Below are positions 6,554-14,402 of a DNA stretch of 24,947 bases, one piece after another. Origin of the DNA: Candidatus Abyssobacteria bacterium SURF_5. GTDB lineage: Bacteria; Abyssobacteria; SURF-5. The stretch covers positions 1 to 24,947 of the forward strand of contig QZKU01000123.1 in the NCBI GenBank assembly GCA_003598085.1, read 5' to 3'. The position numbers were made by a program, and so were the translations under genes. The notes beneath the pieces were generated by a model. It did no database searches, was not told the DNA's origin, and worked only from the letters and a program-made list of their open reading frames with translations. Numbering within the stretch: the first letter of the stretch is position 1; the number at the start of each line of letters is the position of its first letter.

Positions 6554-7543
6554 TTACCGGAAACTGATCCGGCATCTTGAGAGCCGGACTTCCCTGCCGC
6601 CGAGATGGTATTTATAGGGCTCGGCGCCTTTCAAGAAATCGTACTTTTTCCGGCCGATCTCGATGCTGTGTTTGATGCTAAGAATCTTGCAGAGCAGTCC
6701 GATACTCAAAGAACTATAACGAGTATCATATCCGCTGTTATATAGGTACATGGTGTTCTGGCAGTCGAAACAGAGACACGCGGCCACAGATGCTTCGTTG
6801 ACTTTGAGAATGAAAAGTCGAATGAGCGCTTCCTCCGACATAGCCTTCGTCATCGAGCGAAAAAAGGTTTCCATTTTCGAGCTCATGAACAGCGCCTTAT
6901 CGGAGCGGCTCTCGCGAAACATTTTGAGAAAGGGGTCCACCTCGCGCTCGATTTCGGCGGGGTTCTCCAGAACAACGAAATTAATTTCGCCTTCGTTGTA
7001 CAGTCGCCGGAATTTGCGTCTGATTTCATGCCGCTGTTTTCCGTCGAGCGAGGCCAAATACTGGTCCCAGTCGCGCGGCAGATCCATTTCGACGGATACG
7101 CCATCCGGTTCAAACGAGCACATGCCCCATCGATCCAGGGCTGATTCTGCCAGATGCGAGAACACTGTCGATTCGGGCCGCAGGCATCTCAGATCGAGAT
7201 CCGCCACGCCGCTTTGTGCCAACTCATCGAGCAGCGCGTGATAGAATTGCTTTTCATAACCGGGAACCACGGCGAGATCCATGCAGTCGCAGATCTCCGG
7301 ATCGCCGACGAAAGAGGCCGTTGTGCCTTTGATGGAAAGCGGCGCCACGCCGATTGATTTTCCCCTTTCCTTCATTACGCATATGTGGAGTTGGTCGTCC
7401 GGGGAAAACACATTGCGCCATGCCTGCATCCAGCGGGGCAGCATAAAGACAGGTTGTTGTTTTGGGACTCCGCTTGAATGCTCCACATAAACGTCGATGT
7501 TATTGAAAGCCTCTATAGCTGCGGCCGTTGCCATCGTCTTCAT
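6554..7543 (-). CDS. FemAB/BioF2-like acyltransferase (GNAT fold)
   Basis: The 329 residues match the Acetyltransf_6 (BioF2/CelD) group with a duplicated GNAT fold. The hallmarks are GKQRHEIRRKFRRL (about 188-201), a helix before the acyl-acceptor cleft, and the C-terminal YDFLKGAEPYKYHLG block with its FLKG/Y-K pair. Relatives transfer acyl or aminoacyl groups to cell-envelope polysaccharide, peptidoglycan or small molecules. Its ATG overlaps the accC stop in an ATGA junction, so translation is coupled to biotin carboxylase. That coupling is unusual for a generic envelope enzyme and hints that it uses or modifies an acyl-CoA made by the carboxylase module. It has no signal peptide, so it is probably cytoplasmic. 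Confidence 0.8.
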   Translation of the reverse strand: MKTMATAAAIEAFNNIDVYVEHSSGVPKQQPVFMLPRWMQAWRNVFSPDDQLHICVMKERGKSIGVAPLSIKGTTASFVGDPEICDCMDLAVVPGYEKQFYHALLDELAQSGVADLDLRCLRPESTVFSHLAESALDRWGMCSFEPDGVSVEMDLPRDWDQYLASLDGKQRHEIRRKFRRLYNEGEINFVVLENPAEIEREVDPFLKMFRESRSDKALFMSSKMETFFRSMTKAMSEEALIRLFILKVNEASVAACLCFDCQNTMYLYNSGYDTRYSSLSIGLLCKILSIKHSIEIGRKKYDFLKGAEPYKYHLGGREVRLSRCRISFR

Positions 7544-8904
7544 TCTTCGTCATCATCATCGTCGTCCGTAACAAATTTTCTGATGTAGCCGGTATGGATA
7601 TCTCCTTTCTGGAAATCCGGATCATCGACGATCTCCAGATACAGGGGGATTGTTGTCTTTATCGGTTGGATGGTAAATTCCTGAAGAGCCTTTTTGAGGA
7701 TGCGGATTGCGCCGTCTCTGGTGTGATCGTGCGCGATGAGCTTGGCCACGAGAGAATCGTAATATATCGGCAACTCGTAACCCTGATACAGGTGCGTGTC
7801 GAGCCTGATTCCGCTGCCGGCGGGCGGGCGATATTCCTTGATAATTCCTGGAGAAGGCGCGAAGTTGAAATCCGGATTCTCGGCATTGATCCGGCATTCG
7901 ATGGCCCAGCCGTTGAGGGGGATGTCGTCGAAGCTGTACGCGAGTCTGCCGCCATCGGCGAGTCGAATCTGCTCTTTTACGAGGTCTATGCCGGTGACCA
8001 TTTCTGTGACCGGGTGTTCCACCTGGATGCGGGCGTTGACCTCCATAAAGTAGAAGTTGTCGTCCCGGTCGAGCAGGAATTCCACGGTGCCCGCATTGAA
8101 GTAGTTGAGGGCCTTCGCCGCGGTGATGGCGGCCTGCCCCATCGCCTGGCGCAATTGAGGCGTCATGACGGGCGAGGGCGCTTCTTCGATCAATTTCTGG
8201 TAGCGCCGCTGGATCGAGCATTCGCGCTCGCCGAGGTGGATCACATTGCCGGATTCGTCTGCCAGCACCTGGAACTCGATGTGCCGTGGGTCCACGAGGC
8301 ATTTCTCGATGTAGAGCGAGTCATCGCCGAAAGCCGCTTTCACTTCGGCTCTGGCTACGGCGAACTCTTCCCTGAGCGTATCTTCATCAGGGCAAATGCG
8401 AATTCCGCGGCCACCGCCGCCGGCGGATGCTTTTACCATGACCGGATACTGGATTTTCGAAGCGAAAGCGACCGCGTCATCGATTGAGCGGACTCCATCG
8501 GGGCTTGAGGGGACGATGGGCACTCCGGCCTTATTGACGGCGGCTTTTGCCTTTATTTTGTCGCCGGCCAGGTACAGGTTTTCGGGCGTCGGCCCGATGA
8601 AGACAAGGCCGGCTTCTTTGCAGGCGCGGGCGAAGTCTCCGTTTTCGGCGAGGTAGCCGTAGCCGGGATGGATTGCCTGTGCCCCTGTTCTTTTGGCCGC
8701 CCCGATGACAGCCTCTACGTTCAAGTAACTCTTGGCGCTCATTGGCGGCCCGATGCAGACGCTCTCGTCGGCGTGCCGGACATGCAAACTGGTCGTATCG
8801 GCCTCCGAATACACGGCCACGCTTTTTATTCCCAGTTCTTTGAGCGCGCGCACGATTCGGAGGGCGATTTCGCCTCTATTGGCTATCAGTATTTTCGAGA
8901 ACAT
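7540..8904 (-). CDS. accC: Biotin carboxylase (acyl-CoA carboxylase alpha part)
   Basis: This 454-residue enzyme carboxylates biotin on the carrier protein using ATP and bicarbonate. The N-terminal domain starts FSKILIANRGEIA. The ATP-grasp domain has the glycine-rich loop KASAGGGGRGIR, and the active-site strand MEVNARIQVEHPVTE follows. The length is normal for a free AccC subunit with no fused carrier domain. The C-terminus ends in an acidic run (six Asp and two Glu) that is not needed for the fold. I prefer the ATG at 8904 over the adjacent TTG at 8907; AAGGA lies nine bases upstream. The separate biotin carrier gene is 37 bases upstream and the carboxyltransferases are farther upstream on the same strand. 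The accC stop overlaps the start of the FemAB-like gene. Confidence 0.95.
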   Translation of the reverse strand: MFSKILIANRGEIALRIVRALKELGIKSVAVYSEADTTSLHVRHADESVCIGPPMSAKSYLNVEAVIGAAKRTGAQAIHPGYGYLAENGDFARACKEAGLVFIGPTPENLYLAGDKIKAKAAVNKAGVPIVPSSPDGVRSIDDAVAFASKIQYPVMVKASAGGGGRGIRICPDEDTLREEFAVARAEVKAAFGDDSLYIEKCLVDPRHIEFQVLADESGNVIHLGERECSIQRRYQKLIEEAPSPVMTPQLRQAMGQAAITAAKALNYFNAGTVEFLLDRDDNFYFMEVNARIQVEHPVTEMVTGIDLVKEQIRLADGGRLAYSFDDIPLNGWAIECRINAENPDFNFAPSPGIIKEYRPPAGSGIRLDTHLYQGYELPIYYDSLVAKLIAHDHTRDGAIRILKKALQEFTIQPIKTTIPLYLEIVDDPDFQKGDIHTGYIRKFVTDDDDDDEE

Positions 8905-8941
8905 CAATCGGCATCCTTAAAAACGAATTTGGGCATGGCAT

Positions 8942-9190
8942 CTATTCAGTTTCCAGGATGAACATCAAGTCGCCGTCGGCCAGCGGCGTTTCGTTTTGTG
9001 CGATGATCTCGAGAATCTTTCCGGCTGCGGGCGATTTGATTTTTTGAAACACTTTCATGGTCTCGAGCAGGGCGAGAATCTGTTTTTTCTTGACTGCGTC
9101 GCCCACCTCGACATATGGCGGTTGTTCGGGAGACGGCTTTCTGTAGAAGACTCCGGACATAGGCGCTCTCACTTCGAGTTTCTTGTTCAT
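8942..9190 (-). CDS. Biotin carboxyl carrier domain protein
   Basis: This small 82-residue protein is a stand-alone biotinyl domain. It contains GVFYRKPSPEQPPYVEVGD, which resembles the AccB C-terminal domain including part of the thumb, and the attachment site ETMKVF with Lys46 as the biotinylated residue. The usual motif is EAMKM, so Thr and Val replace Ala and the second Met. These are conservative changes that should still allow biotinylation but may tune ligase recognition. It lacks the N-terminal region of full AccB. CAGGAG precedes the ATG. It lies between enoyl-CoA hydratase and accC and presumably ferries carboxybiotin between AccC and the carboxyltransferases. No biotin ligase gene is in the window. 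Confidence 0.9.
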   Translation of the reverse strand: MNKKLEVRAPMSGVFYRKPSPEQPPYVEVGDAVKKKQILALLETMKVFQKIKSPAAGKILEIIAQNETPLADGDLMFILETE

Positions 9191-9244
9191 ATCACGGTCT
9201 GCTCCTGAAGAATTATAGTTGGTCCTGAACCAGGAAAGGCGTCT

Positions 9245-10030
9245 CTACCGTCCTTTCCACACCGGGTCTCTCTTTTGCATGAAGGCGGCCACACCTTCCA
9301 TCAGGTCTTCCACCTGGGTGTTGACAGTAAGTTGCGAATGAAGATAGCTCAATGCATCGTCGACGGCCATGTCAGCGATTTTGTAGAACGATGACTTGCC
9401 AAGCCCCATAACAGCGGGGCTGAACGATGAGAGTTTTTTAGCCATTTCGGAAACTCTCTGCTGGAATGAGTCTTTGGGGACAGAATAATTGATTATGCCG
9501 ATGCGCTCAGCCTCGGCGGCCGGGATTCGGTCTCCGGTCATGCACAATTCGAGGGCCTTTTTTCTCCCGACATTTCGGATGAGAACGGCGGTAACCATAT
9601 ATGGCCACAGTCCGCGCTTTATTTCCGGCAGCCCGAATTGTGCGTCCTCACTCGCGATGGCGACATCGCTTGACAAACACAGCCCCATCCCGCCGGCGAG
9701 GCAATAGCCTTCGATGGCGGCGAGGATCGGCGTCTTGCATGAGTTCATTTTCATCAGTAGATTTGCGTAGTGGCCGCGGTCGTAATGCATGTCGAGAAAC
9801 GACTGGTCGCCGCCGAAGCTGCCGCCGAGATCGGCGCCGGAGCAGAAATTGCCGCCGGTGCCGGTGAGAATGATTGCTGAGACATTGGGGTCGTCGCCGG
9901 CCTGATCGAGGTATTTGGTCAATGCGGCGATGACGGCGGAATTGAGCGCGTTGCGGCGTTCCGGCCGGTTAATGGTGATGGAGGCTACTTTATCTTTTAT
10001 CTCGTAAAGAACCTCACGGGTTTCGCTCAT
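9245..10030 (-). CDS. Enoyl-CoA hydratase/isomerase family protein
   Basis: This is a crotonase-fold protein of 261 residues. The oxyanion-hole segments are GGNFCSGADL (about 59-68) and LAGGMGLCLSSD (about 110-121). The second motif normally has a catalytic Glu after GG(G/C) (Glu144 in rat hydratase), but here that position is Gly. The other glutamate (Glu164 equivalent) is kept in FGLPEI (about 132-137). Losing one of the two glutamates is known among crotonase relatives that hydrate branched acyl-CoAs or catalyse isomerisation, so simple crotonyl-CoA hydration should not be assumed. AAGGAG precedes the ATG. Next to a carboxylase it could act like AtuE/LiuC, hydrating a carboxylated enoyl-CoA, which is inference. 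Confidence 0.85.
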   Translation of the reverse strand: MSETREVLYEIKDKVASITINRPERRNALNSAVIAALTKYLDQAGDDPNVSAIILTGTGGNFCSGADLGGSFGGDQSFLDMHYDRGHYANLLMKMNSCKTPILAAIEGYCLAGGMGLCLSSDVAIASEDAQFGLPEIKRGLWPYMVTAVLIRNVGRKKALELCMTGDRIPAAEAERIGIINYSVPKDSFQQRVSEMAKKLSSFSPAVMGLGKSSFYKIADMAVDDALSYLHSQLTVNTQVEDLMEGVAAFMQKRDPVWKGR

Positions 10031-10077
10031 ATTCGTCTCTCCTTGCGCGAGCGGTTGCTGGCGGCTCTGAGTCTCCA

Positions 10078-10137
10078 GGGACAGACACCATTCTACGAAT
10101 TCAAAAGGACGTGAATTCCATAAATGGTGTCAGTCCC
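10078..10137. repeat. Long inverted repeat, MITE-like
   Basis: GGGACAGACACCATT starts at 10078, and the other arm AATGGTGTCAGTCCC ends at 10137. The arms are 15 bases long with one mismatch, and each is followed inward by a GAATTC box, so the whole 60 bases can fold as one cruciform. The arm sequence recalls dispersed elements carrying TGGTGTCTGTCCCC in other genomes, from memory. It is a non-coding repeat in the gap between BKACE and the hydratase gene. Confidence 0.65.
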
Positions 10138-10147
10138 CGTCGCAATC

Positions 10148-10171
10148 GAGCGCGATGAATCGCGCCCCTAC
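10148..10171 (+). repeat. Palindromic element with CTAC tail (copy 6)
   Basis: GCGCGAT (10150-10156), GA spacer and ATCGCGC (10159-10165) form a perfect 7-bp inverted repeat, followed by CCCTAC. It sits just after the long inverted repeat at 10078. Confidence 0.65.
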
Positions 10172-10213
10172 AAAAGATTGACAACCGTTGACAGATTCAC
10201 TCCCCCACGTCAA

Positions 10214-10238
10214 GGCGGGTTTGAAACCCGCCGCTACC
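10214..10238 (+). repeat. Palindromic element with CTAC tail (copy 7)
   Basis: GGCGGGTTT (10214-10222), one central G, and AAACCCGCC (10224-10232) make a perfect 9-bp inverted repeat, followed by GCTACC. The same core recurs at 10275. Confidence 0.65.
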
Positions 10239-10274
10239 GGCATTCGCAAGAATCCACCGTTGTCTATCGTTTTG

Positions 10275-10303
10275 TGTGGGCGGGTTTGAAACCCGCCCCC
10301 ACA
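10275..10303 (+). repeat. Palindromic element, GGGCGGGTTT core (copy 8)
   Basis: GGGCGGGTTT (10278-10287), one G, and AAACCCGCCC (10289-10298) form a perfect 10-bp inverted repeat. The flanks GTG and CCACAC give a partial extension. It lies just downstream of the BKACE stop codon on the minus strand. It could form a strong hairpin in that transcript but lacks a U-run. Confidence 0.6.
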
Positions 10304-10325
10304 TTTCGTGTCGCAGCTGCGATTC

Positions 10326-11192
10326 TCAGTTCTTGAGCCCGAGAATACGGCGCGCTTCGTCCGCGGTGGCGATGTCGCGGCCGACTTCGCGCGTTATCTT
10401 CGCCAGCGTTTCGACGAGCTCGCCGTTGCTTTGGGCCTTCTCGCCGTTGGGCAGGTAAAATGTGTCTTCGAGGCCGGTGCGCACGTTGCCGCCTTCTTCC
10501 AGTGCTTTGCGCTGGAGGTCCCAAACTTCTTTGCGGCCGACACAGATGACCTGCCAATGAGTTCCCGGCAACATCTCTTTTTTGAGAAGCGGCACCCATT
10601 CGGGCTTTGCCGGTTGTCCGCTGGCGACGCCCATAACCAGAGATATGTGCGGGTCGCCCTGGAACATGCCGGCTTTTTTGTACAAGGCGACGCTGCGGAC
10701 GATGCCGGAATCAAAGCATTCAAACTCGGGGACAACGTTGTTAGCCGTCATCACATCGAGGAAGGCTTTCACCTTCTCGACGGGGTTATCGAACGTCATC
10801 GGCGGCCAGGCCCATGTGCCGTTCTCCCTCAGCTTGAGGTAGTTTAGGGAGCCGGCGTTACATGCAGCCATTTCAGGTTTGACCGCTTCGAGACAGGCCA
10901 CGGGTCCTGAGATATCGGGACCGACGATGCCGGTGCTCTGGTTGATGATGATGCCGGGAACACGAGATCTGACGGCGTTGATTATTGATTTGACAACGTC
11001 CACGTCCCACGTTGGATATGCGCCCATGCCTGGCCGCTGGTCCCGGAAATGGCAGTGGACGATTGTCGCTCCTTGATTCCACGCCTGTTCAGCCGCGTCG
11101 GCCATCTGTTCGGGCGTGACCGGAATGTTGCCCATGTTGGGATTAGTCAGAACACCGGTAAGCGCGCATGTCAATATCGCTTCGCCGCTCAT
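10326..11192 (-). CDS. BKACE family beta-keto acid cleavage enzyme
   Basis: This 288-residue TIM barrel belongs to the BKACE (DUF849/Kce) family. Members condense a beta-keto acid with acetyl-CoA to give acetoacetate and a new acyl-CoA, using a Zn ion. The metal His pair is H46 and H48 in VHCHFRD, and the C-terminal ligand and catalytic acids lie in VRTGLEDT (about 236-243). The residue before that Val is Asn, where many relatives have GGHVR. That pocket position may affect substrate choice. AGGAGG lies six bases before the ATG, a very strong site. The gene is 50 bases after carboxyltransferase 2 and is followed by a repeat-filled gap. With acetoacetate decarboxylase nearby, acetoacetate may be a real intermediate. 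The exact beta-keto acid is unknown. Confidence 0.9.
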   Translation of the reverse strand: MSGEAILTCALTGVLTNPNMGNIPVTPEQMADAAEQAWNQGATIVHCHFRDQRPGMGAYPTWDVDVVKSIINAVRSRVPGIIINQSTGIVGPDISGPVACLEAVKPEMAACNAGSLNYLKLRENGTWAWPPMTFDNPVEKVKAFLDVMTANNVVPEFECFDSGIVRSVALYKKAGMFQGDPHISLVMGVASGQPAKPEWVPLLKKEMLPGTHWQVICVGRKEVWDLQRKALEEGGNVRTGLEDTFYLPNGEKAQSNGELVETLAKITREVGRDIATADEARRILGLKN

Positions 11193-11242
11193 TCGTTACC
11201 TCCTGCCAATTTGATAGAGCCGGCCTTTGGGTCTTGAAAAAA

Positions 11243-12799
11243 TCATGTTGGAGAAGAGCCGTGCCGCTTCGCTCGCGGGGGCAGCTTATCCGTTTTATTC
11301 TTGACGACATCCATGGCTTCTATTATTTTTCTTCGTGTATCTTTGGGTTCGATGACTTCGTCGACGACGTGAGCGGTCCAGGAATGCGCCACGTCGAAGA
11401 CATCCAGTCTTTCGCGGGAGCGATTGAGATACGCATCGTAAGCGTCCTCTTCAATGCCCTTATCATAGACCTGCCGGTAGTCAAGTTCAGAAGCCTCGAT
11501 AGCGAAGCGCGCGATCGGCCAGGCAAAGGTCAGGTCGGCGCCCATTCCTTTGAGGCCGCTCATGATCATGCTGCCAGCGTCGGCGTAGGCTTCGCGCAGG
11601 ACCACGCCAATTTTCGGGATAGTCGAGGTGGCATAGACGTCGACGACTTTTCCGATATGCCGGAGCAGGCCGCGCGCTTCCTCGTTTTCGCCGGGAACTA
11701 CAGGCGGCGTGTCGACCAGATTGACGAGAGGCGTGTCGTAAGCGTCCAGCGCCTGCAGGAAGCGGTAGTACTTGTCGCAGGCATTGACCTCGTATATACT
11801 GCCCGGCTCGGCGGGATTGTTTGCCACCAGGCCGACTGTCTGGCCATTGAAGCGGCAGTAGCCGGTGATGAGCTGTTTTGCGTACTCGTTCTTGAGCTCG
11901 AAGAAATCGCCGCCGTCGACTATTTCGCGGATGACCTCGTGCATGTCGTACGTCTTGTCGAATTCATCGGGCACGATTTCGATCAGTTTTTCGACTTCGC
12001 GATTGGGATCGTCGCCGCGTTCCCATGCGGGCGGTTTTTCCCGATAATTTGACGGCAGATAGCGGAGCAACTCGCGGCAGGCGAGAATCGTTTCTTTGTC
12101 GTCGTCTCCGACGAGGTCGCAGGTTCCGCTCAACTGCATGTGGTAATCGGCGCCGCCGACGTTGCGGTCGATTTTTTCCGAGGTTGCCGCCGCCGTTTGG
12201 CGAGGGCCGCCGAGCCACAGATTTCCTGAGATTCGACTGATGAAGAGAAAATCGCACAACGTGGGGAGATAGGCGCCGCCCGCGATGCAGGGCCCCATCA
12301 ACACCGTGATCTGGGGGATAATACCCGAGTAGACCGACTCGAGACGAAACATCCAGTCGATTCCAGCCATGGCCACATCGCGGTAACCCAGGCGGCCGCC
12401 GGAGGAGTCGAGGAGGTTCACGAGCGGGATTCCCCACGAAGCCGCCAATTCGAGGCAGTGGCAGTACTTCATGATATGCTGCTGTCCGATCGATCCGCCG
12501 AGAACGGTGAAATCGGAGGAATAGATCATGATCGTGCGGCCGTGGACTTTCGCCGTGCCGACGACGGCTCCGTCGCAGGGCGCGTCGGTGAAGCGGCCGT
12601 CGATGCGGACGCCGGTGGTGTTTACGCAGGTGCCGAGTTCATTGAACGTGCCGGCATCGATGAGGACGTCGATCCTCTCGCGGGCAGTGAGCTTCCCGCG
12701 GCTGTGTTGCCGCTCGACGTGTTCGGCGCCGCCGCCGAGCTTGTTTTTCTCCTGTATCTTTCGGTAGCGCTCGATCGCTTCCTTCATTCTGTTTCCCAT
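11243..12799 (-). CDS. Acyl-CoA carboxylase carboxyltransferase subunit 2
   Basis: This 518-residue protein has the two crotonase-like halves of PccB/MccB-type carboxyltransferases. HSRGKLTARERID (about 30-42) is the family entry motif. The N half has LLDSSGGRLG and GPCIAGGAYLP (about 168-178), close to the MCC-beta pattern. In the C half, the oxyanion-hole loop reads AYADAGS (about 402-408) where propionyl-CoA carboxylases have YGGAYD and MCC-beta has a Gly-Ala-Gly loop, so Ala-Asp replaces a Gly pair. FAWPIARFAIEAS then aligns with the usual WP-x-A strand. It lies 52 bases downstream of its paralogue, and the two probably form one enzyme with AccC and the carrier. The ATG at 12799 has only a weak Shine-Dalgarno; a second ATG at 12787 is possible. 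Confidence 0.9.
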   Translation of the reverse strand: MGNRMKEAIERYRKIQEKNKLGGGAEHVERQHSRGKLTARERIDVLIDAGTFNELGTCVNTTGVRIDGRFTDAPCDGAVVGTAKVHGRTIMIYSSDFTVLGGSIGQQHIMKYCHCLELAASWGIPLVNLLDSSGGRLGYRDVAMAGIDWMFRLESVYSGIIPQITVLMGPCIAGGAYLPTLCDFLFISRISGNLWLGGPRQTAAATSEKIDRNVGGADYHMQLSGTCDLVGDDDKETILACRELLRYLPSNYREKPPAWERGDDPNREVEKLIEIVPDEFDKTYDMHEVIREIVDGGDFFELKNEYAKQLITGYCRFNGQTVGLVANNPAEPGSIYEVNACDKYYRFLQALDAYDTPLVNLVDTPPVVPGENEEARGLLRHIGKVVDVYATSTIPKIGVVLREAYADAGSMIMSGLKGMGADLTFAWPIARFAIEASELDYRQVYDKGIEEDAYDAYLNRSRERLDVFDVAHSWTAHVVDEVIEPKDTRRKIIEAMDVVKNKTDKLPPRAKRHGSSPT

Positions 12800-12851
12800 C
12801 TATCCGTCAACCCCCTGATTTGACTATTTGGCTTCCTCGGTCACGACTTCA

Positions 12852-14402
12852 TTATGCGGGTTTGATATAGCGTCTCTTTTCGGGAAGTTCTTCCCGCTTG
12901 TTTTCGGATGCGTGGAGAGCCTTGATGATCCGCGAGCGCGTGTCCCTGGGATCGATGATTTCATGGACTGTGTACCAGGTGGTGAAGACTTTTCCCATCG
13001 TCATGACGCTGAACATCTGGCGAAGGATTCCGACATAGAATTCGAAGAGGCTGTCGTAGTTGCCTTCTTCCTTGGCCTTTGCCAATTCCTTGTGGAATAC
13101 AGCATGAACCATCATTTCGGGTCCTGTCGGGGCAAACTCGGTTGTGGGCCAGCCGTAAATGAAGTCGGGCCCCATCTTGCTGCAGCCCAGAACGATGTTG
13201 GAGCCGCCGTATGAGCGGCGCAGCACTACGGTGACTTTCTGAGTCGTGAGGTGGGAATAGCCGTGCAGGTTCTTTGCGCCGTGACGGATGACGCCCATGC
13301 GCTCCCATCGGTCGCCGGGCGGAAAGGCCGTTGTGTCGGACATCGTGAGCAGGGGAATGTTGAAGCAATCGAGGAACATCAGGAATCGATCGTACTTATC
13401 GGAAGCGTCCGGTTCCATGATGCCGCTCAGCTCGTCCGGATTGGTGGCGACAAGACCGGTCACGATTCCGTCGAACCGCGCGAAGCCGATGACGAGGTTC
13501 GGCGCGAAGTCTTCCTGAAGCTCGAAGAATTCGCCGTCATCAACGATGAGGTTGATGATCTCGTGGATATCGTAGGTAAATCGAACGTTATTGGGCATGA
13601 CATCGAGCAGGGCCTCTTCCCGCCGATTGGGATCGTCGGTGGGCTTGATTGCTTGCGGCCGCTCCCAGCAGTTTTGAGGAATGAATTCCATGATCTTCTT
13701 GCAGAGGTCGAGGGCGTCCTTGTCACTGTCGGCGACGAGGTGGCATTGTCCGGAGCGGGTCATATGGAAATCGGCCGAGCCTGCATCTTCGGATTCAATA
13801 GGGCCTCCCAACCACAGGAAGCCGGTCTCACTGTTCATAATGAGGAAATCCGAGAGCACGGGCACTTTCGCCATCGGGCCGGTGCACGGTCCGAGGACGA
13901 GGGCGATCTGAGGGATTACGCCGGAGTACCGGCAATAATTTTTAAGGACGCGGGCGATACCGAACGATCCCACATATCCTTTTTTCATGCTTGCCCGAGT
14001 TCCGGCTGAATCGAAGATGCCGATGATCGGCATCTGTTCCTGTCCTGCCATCTGGACGAGTTCGGCTATTTTCCATATGCCCTGGTCTCCGAAGGAGCCG
14101 GACATAACCGTGAAGTCCATGGAATAGGCCATGACCGGCCGGCCGCTTATCTTGGCCATGCCCATGATCACGCCGTCGCCCGGGCTCGGCCTGTCGCTGG
14201 AATCGGGAAAGGCGCGGAACTCTCGAACTGCGGAGCCGATTTCCTCGAAAGTACCCGGATCAGCCAGATATTCTATTCGCTCTCGCGCGGTCAGCTTGCC
14301 GAGCGCGTGCTGCAGGTCGGCGCGATCCGTTCCGCCGCCCGCCAAATTTTCCTGACGGCATTCTTCAAGCTTTGCAAGATAGCCGTCCATCCATTCGCCC
14401 AT
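12852..14402 (-). CDS. Acyl-CoA carboxylase carboxyltransferase subunit 1
   Basis: This is the second carboxyltransferase paralogue, 516 residues from the ATG at 14402. The start is chosen because AGGAAAGGAG lies nine bases upstream; an in-frame extension to 14501 is unlikely. The motif ALGKLTARERIEYL opens the N half. FDSAGTRASM stands for the usual DSGGAR, and the N-half oxyanion loop reads GPCTGPMAKVP (about 170-180), where relatives have a Gly-Gly; here it is Gly-Pro. The C half keeps a Tyr-Gly-Gly-Ser loop (about 397-400) followed by YGWPTTEF. Its weak points are therefore opposite to those of subunit 2. The two genes are adjacent, which suggests a heteromeric complex. It is separated from the upstream DUF35 gene by 308 bases, so it may have its own promoter. 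Confidence 0.9.
   Translation of the reverse strand: MGEWMDGYLAKLEECRQENLAGGGTDRADLQHALGKLTARERIEYLADPGTFEEIGSAVREFRAFPDSSDRPSPGDGVIMGMAKISGRPVMAYSMDFTVMSGSFGDQGIWKIAELVQMAGQEQMPIIGIFDSAGTRASMKKGYVGSFGIARVLKNYCRYSGVIPQIALVLGPCTGPMAKVPVLSDFLIMNSETGFLWLGGPIESEDAGSADFHMTRSGQCHLVADSDKDALDLCKKIMEFIPQNCWERPQAIKPTDDPNRREEALLDVMPNNVRFTYDIHEIINLIVDDGEFFELQEDFAPNLVIGFARFDGIVTGLVATNPDELSGIMEPDASDKYDRFLMFLDCFNIPLLTMSDTTAFPPGDRWERMGVIRHGAKNLHGYSHLTTQKVTVVLRRSYGGSNIVLGCSKMGPDFIYGWPTTEFAPTGPEMMVHAVFHKELAKAKEEGNYDSLFEFYVGILRQMFSVMTMGKVFTTWYTVHEIIDPRDTRSRIIKALHASENKREELPEKRRYIKPA

Noticed and set aside
7528-8487. Plus-strand open frame of 319 codons antisense to accC
   Set aside because: The accC frame is unmistakable, and the antisense reading shows no motif or ribosome-binding site.
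11168-12052. Plus-strand open frame of 294 codons antisense to carboxyltransferase 2
   Set aside because: It is a shadow of the minus-strand gene, with no domain signal.
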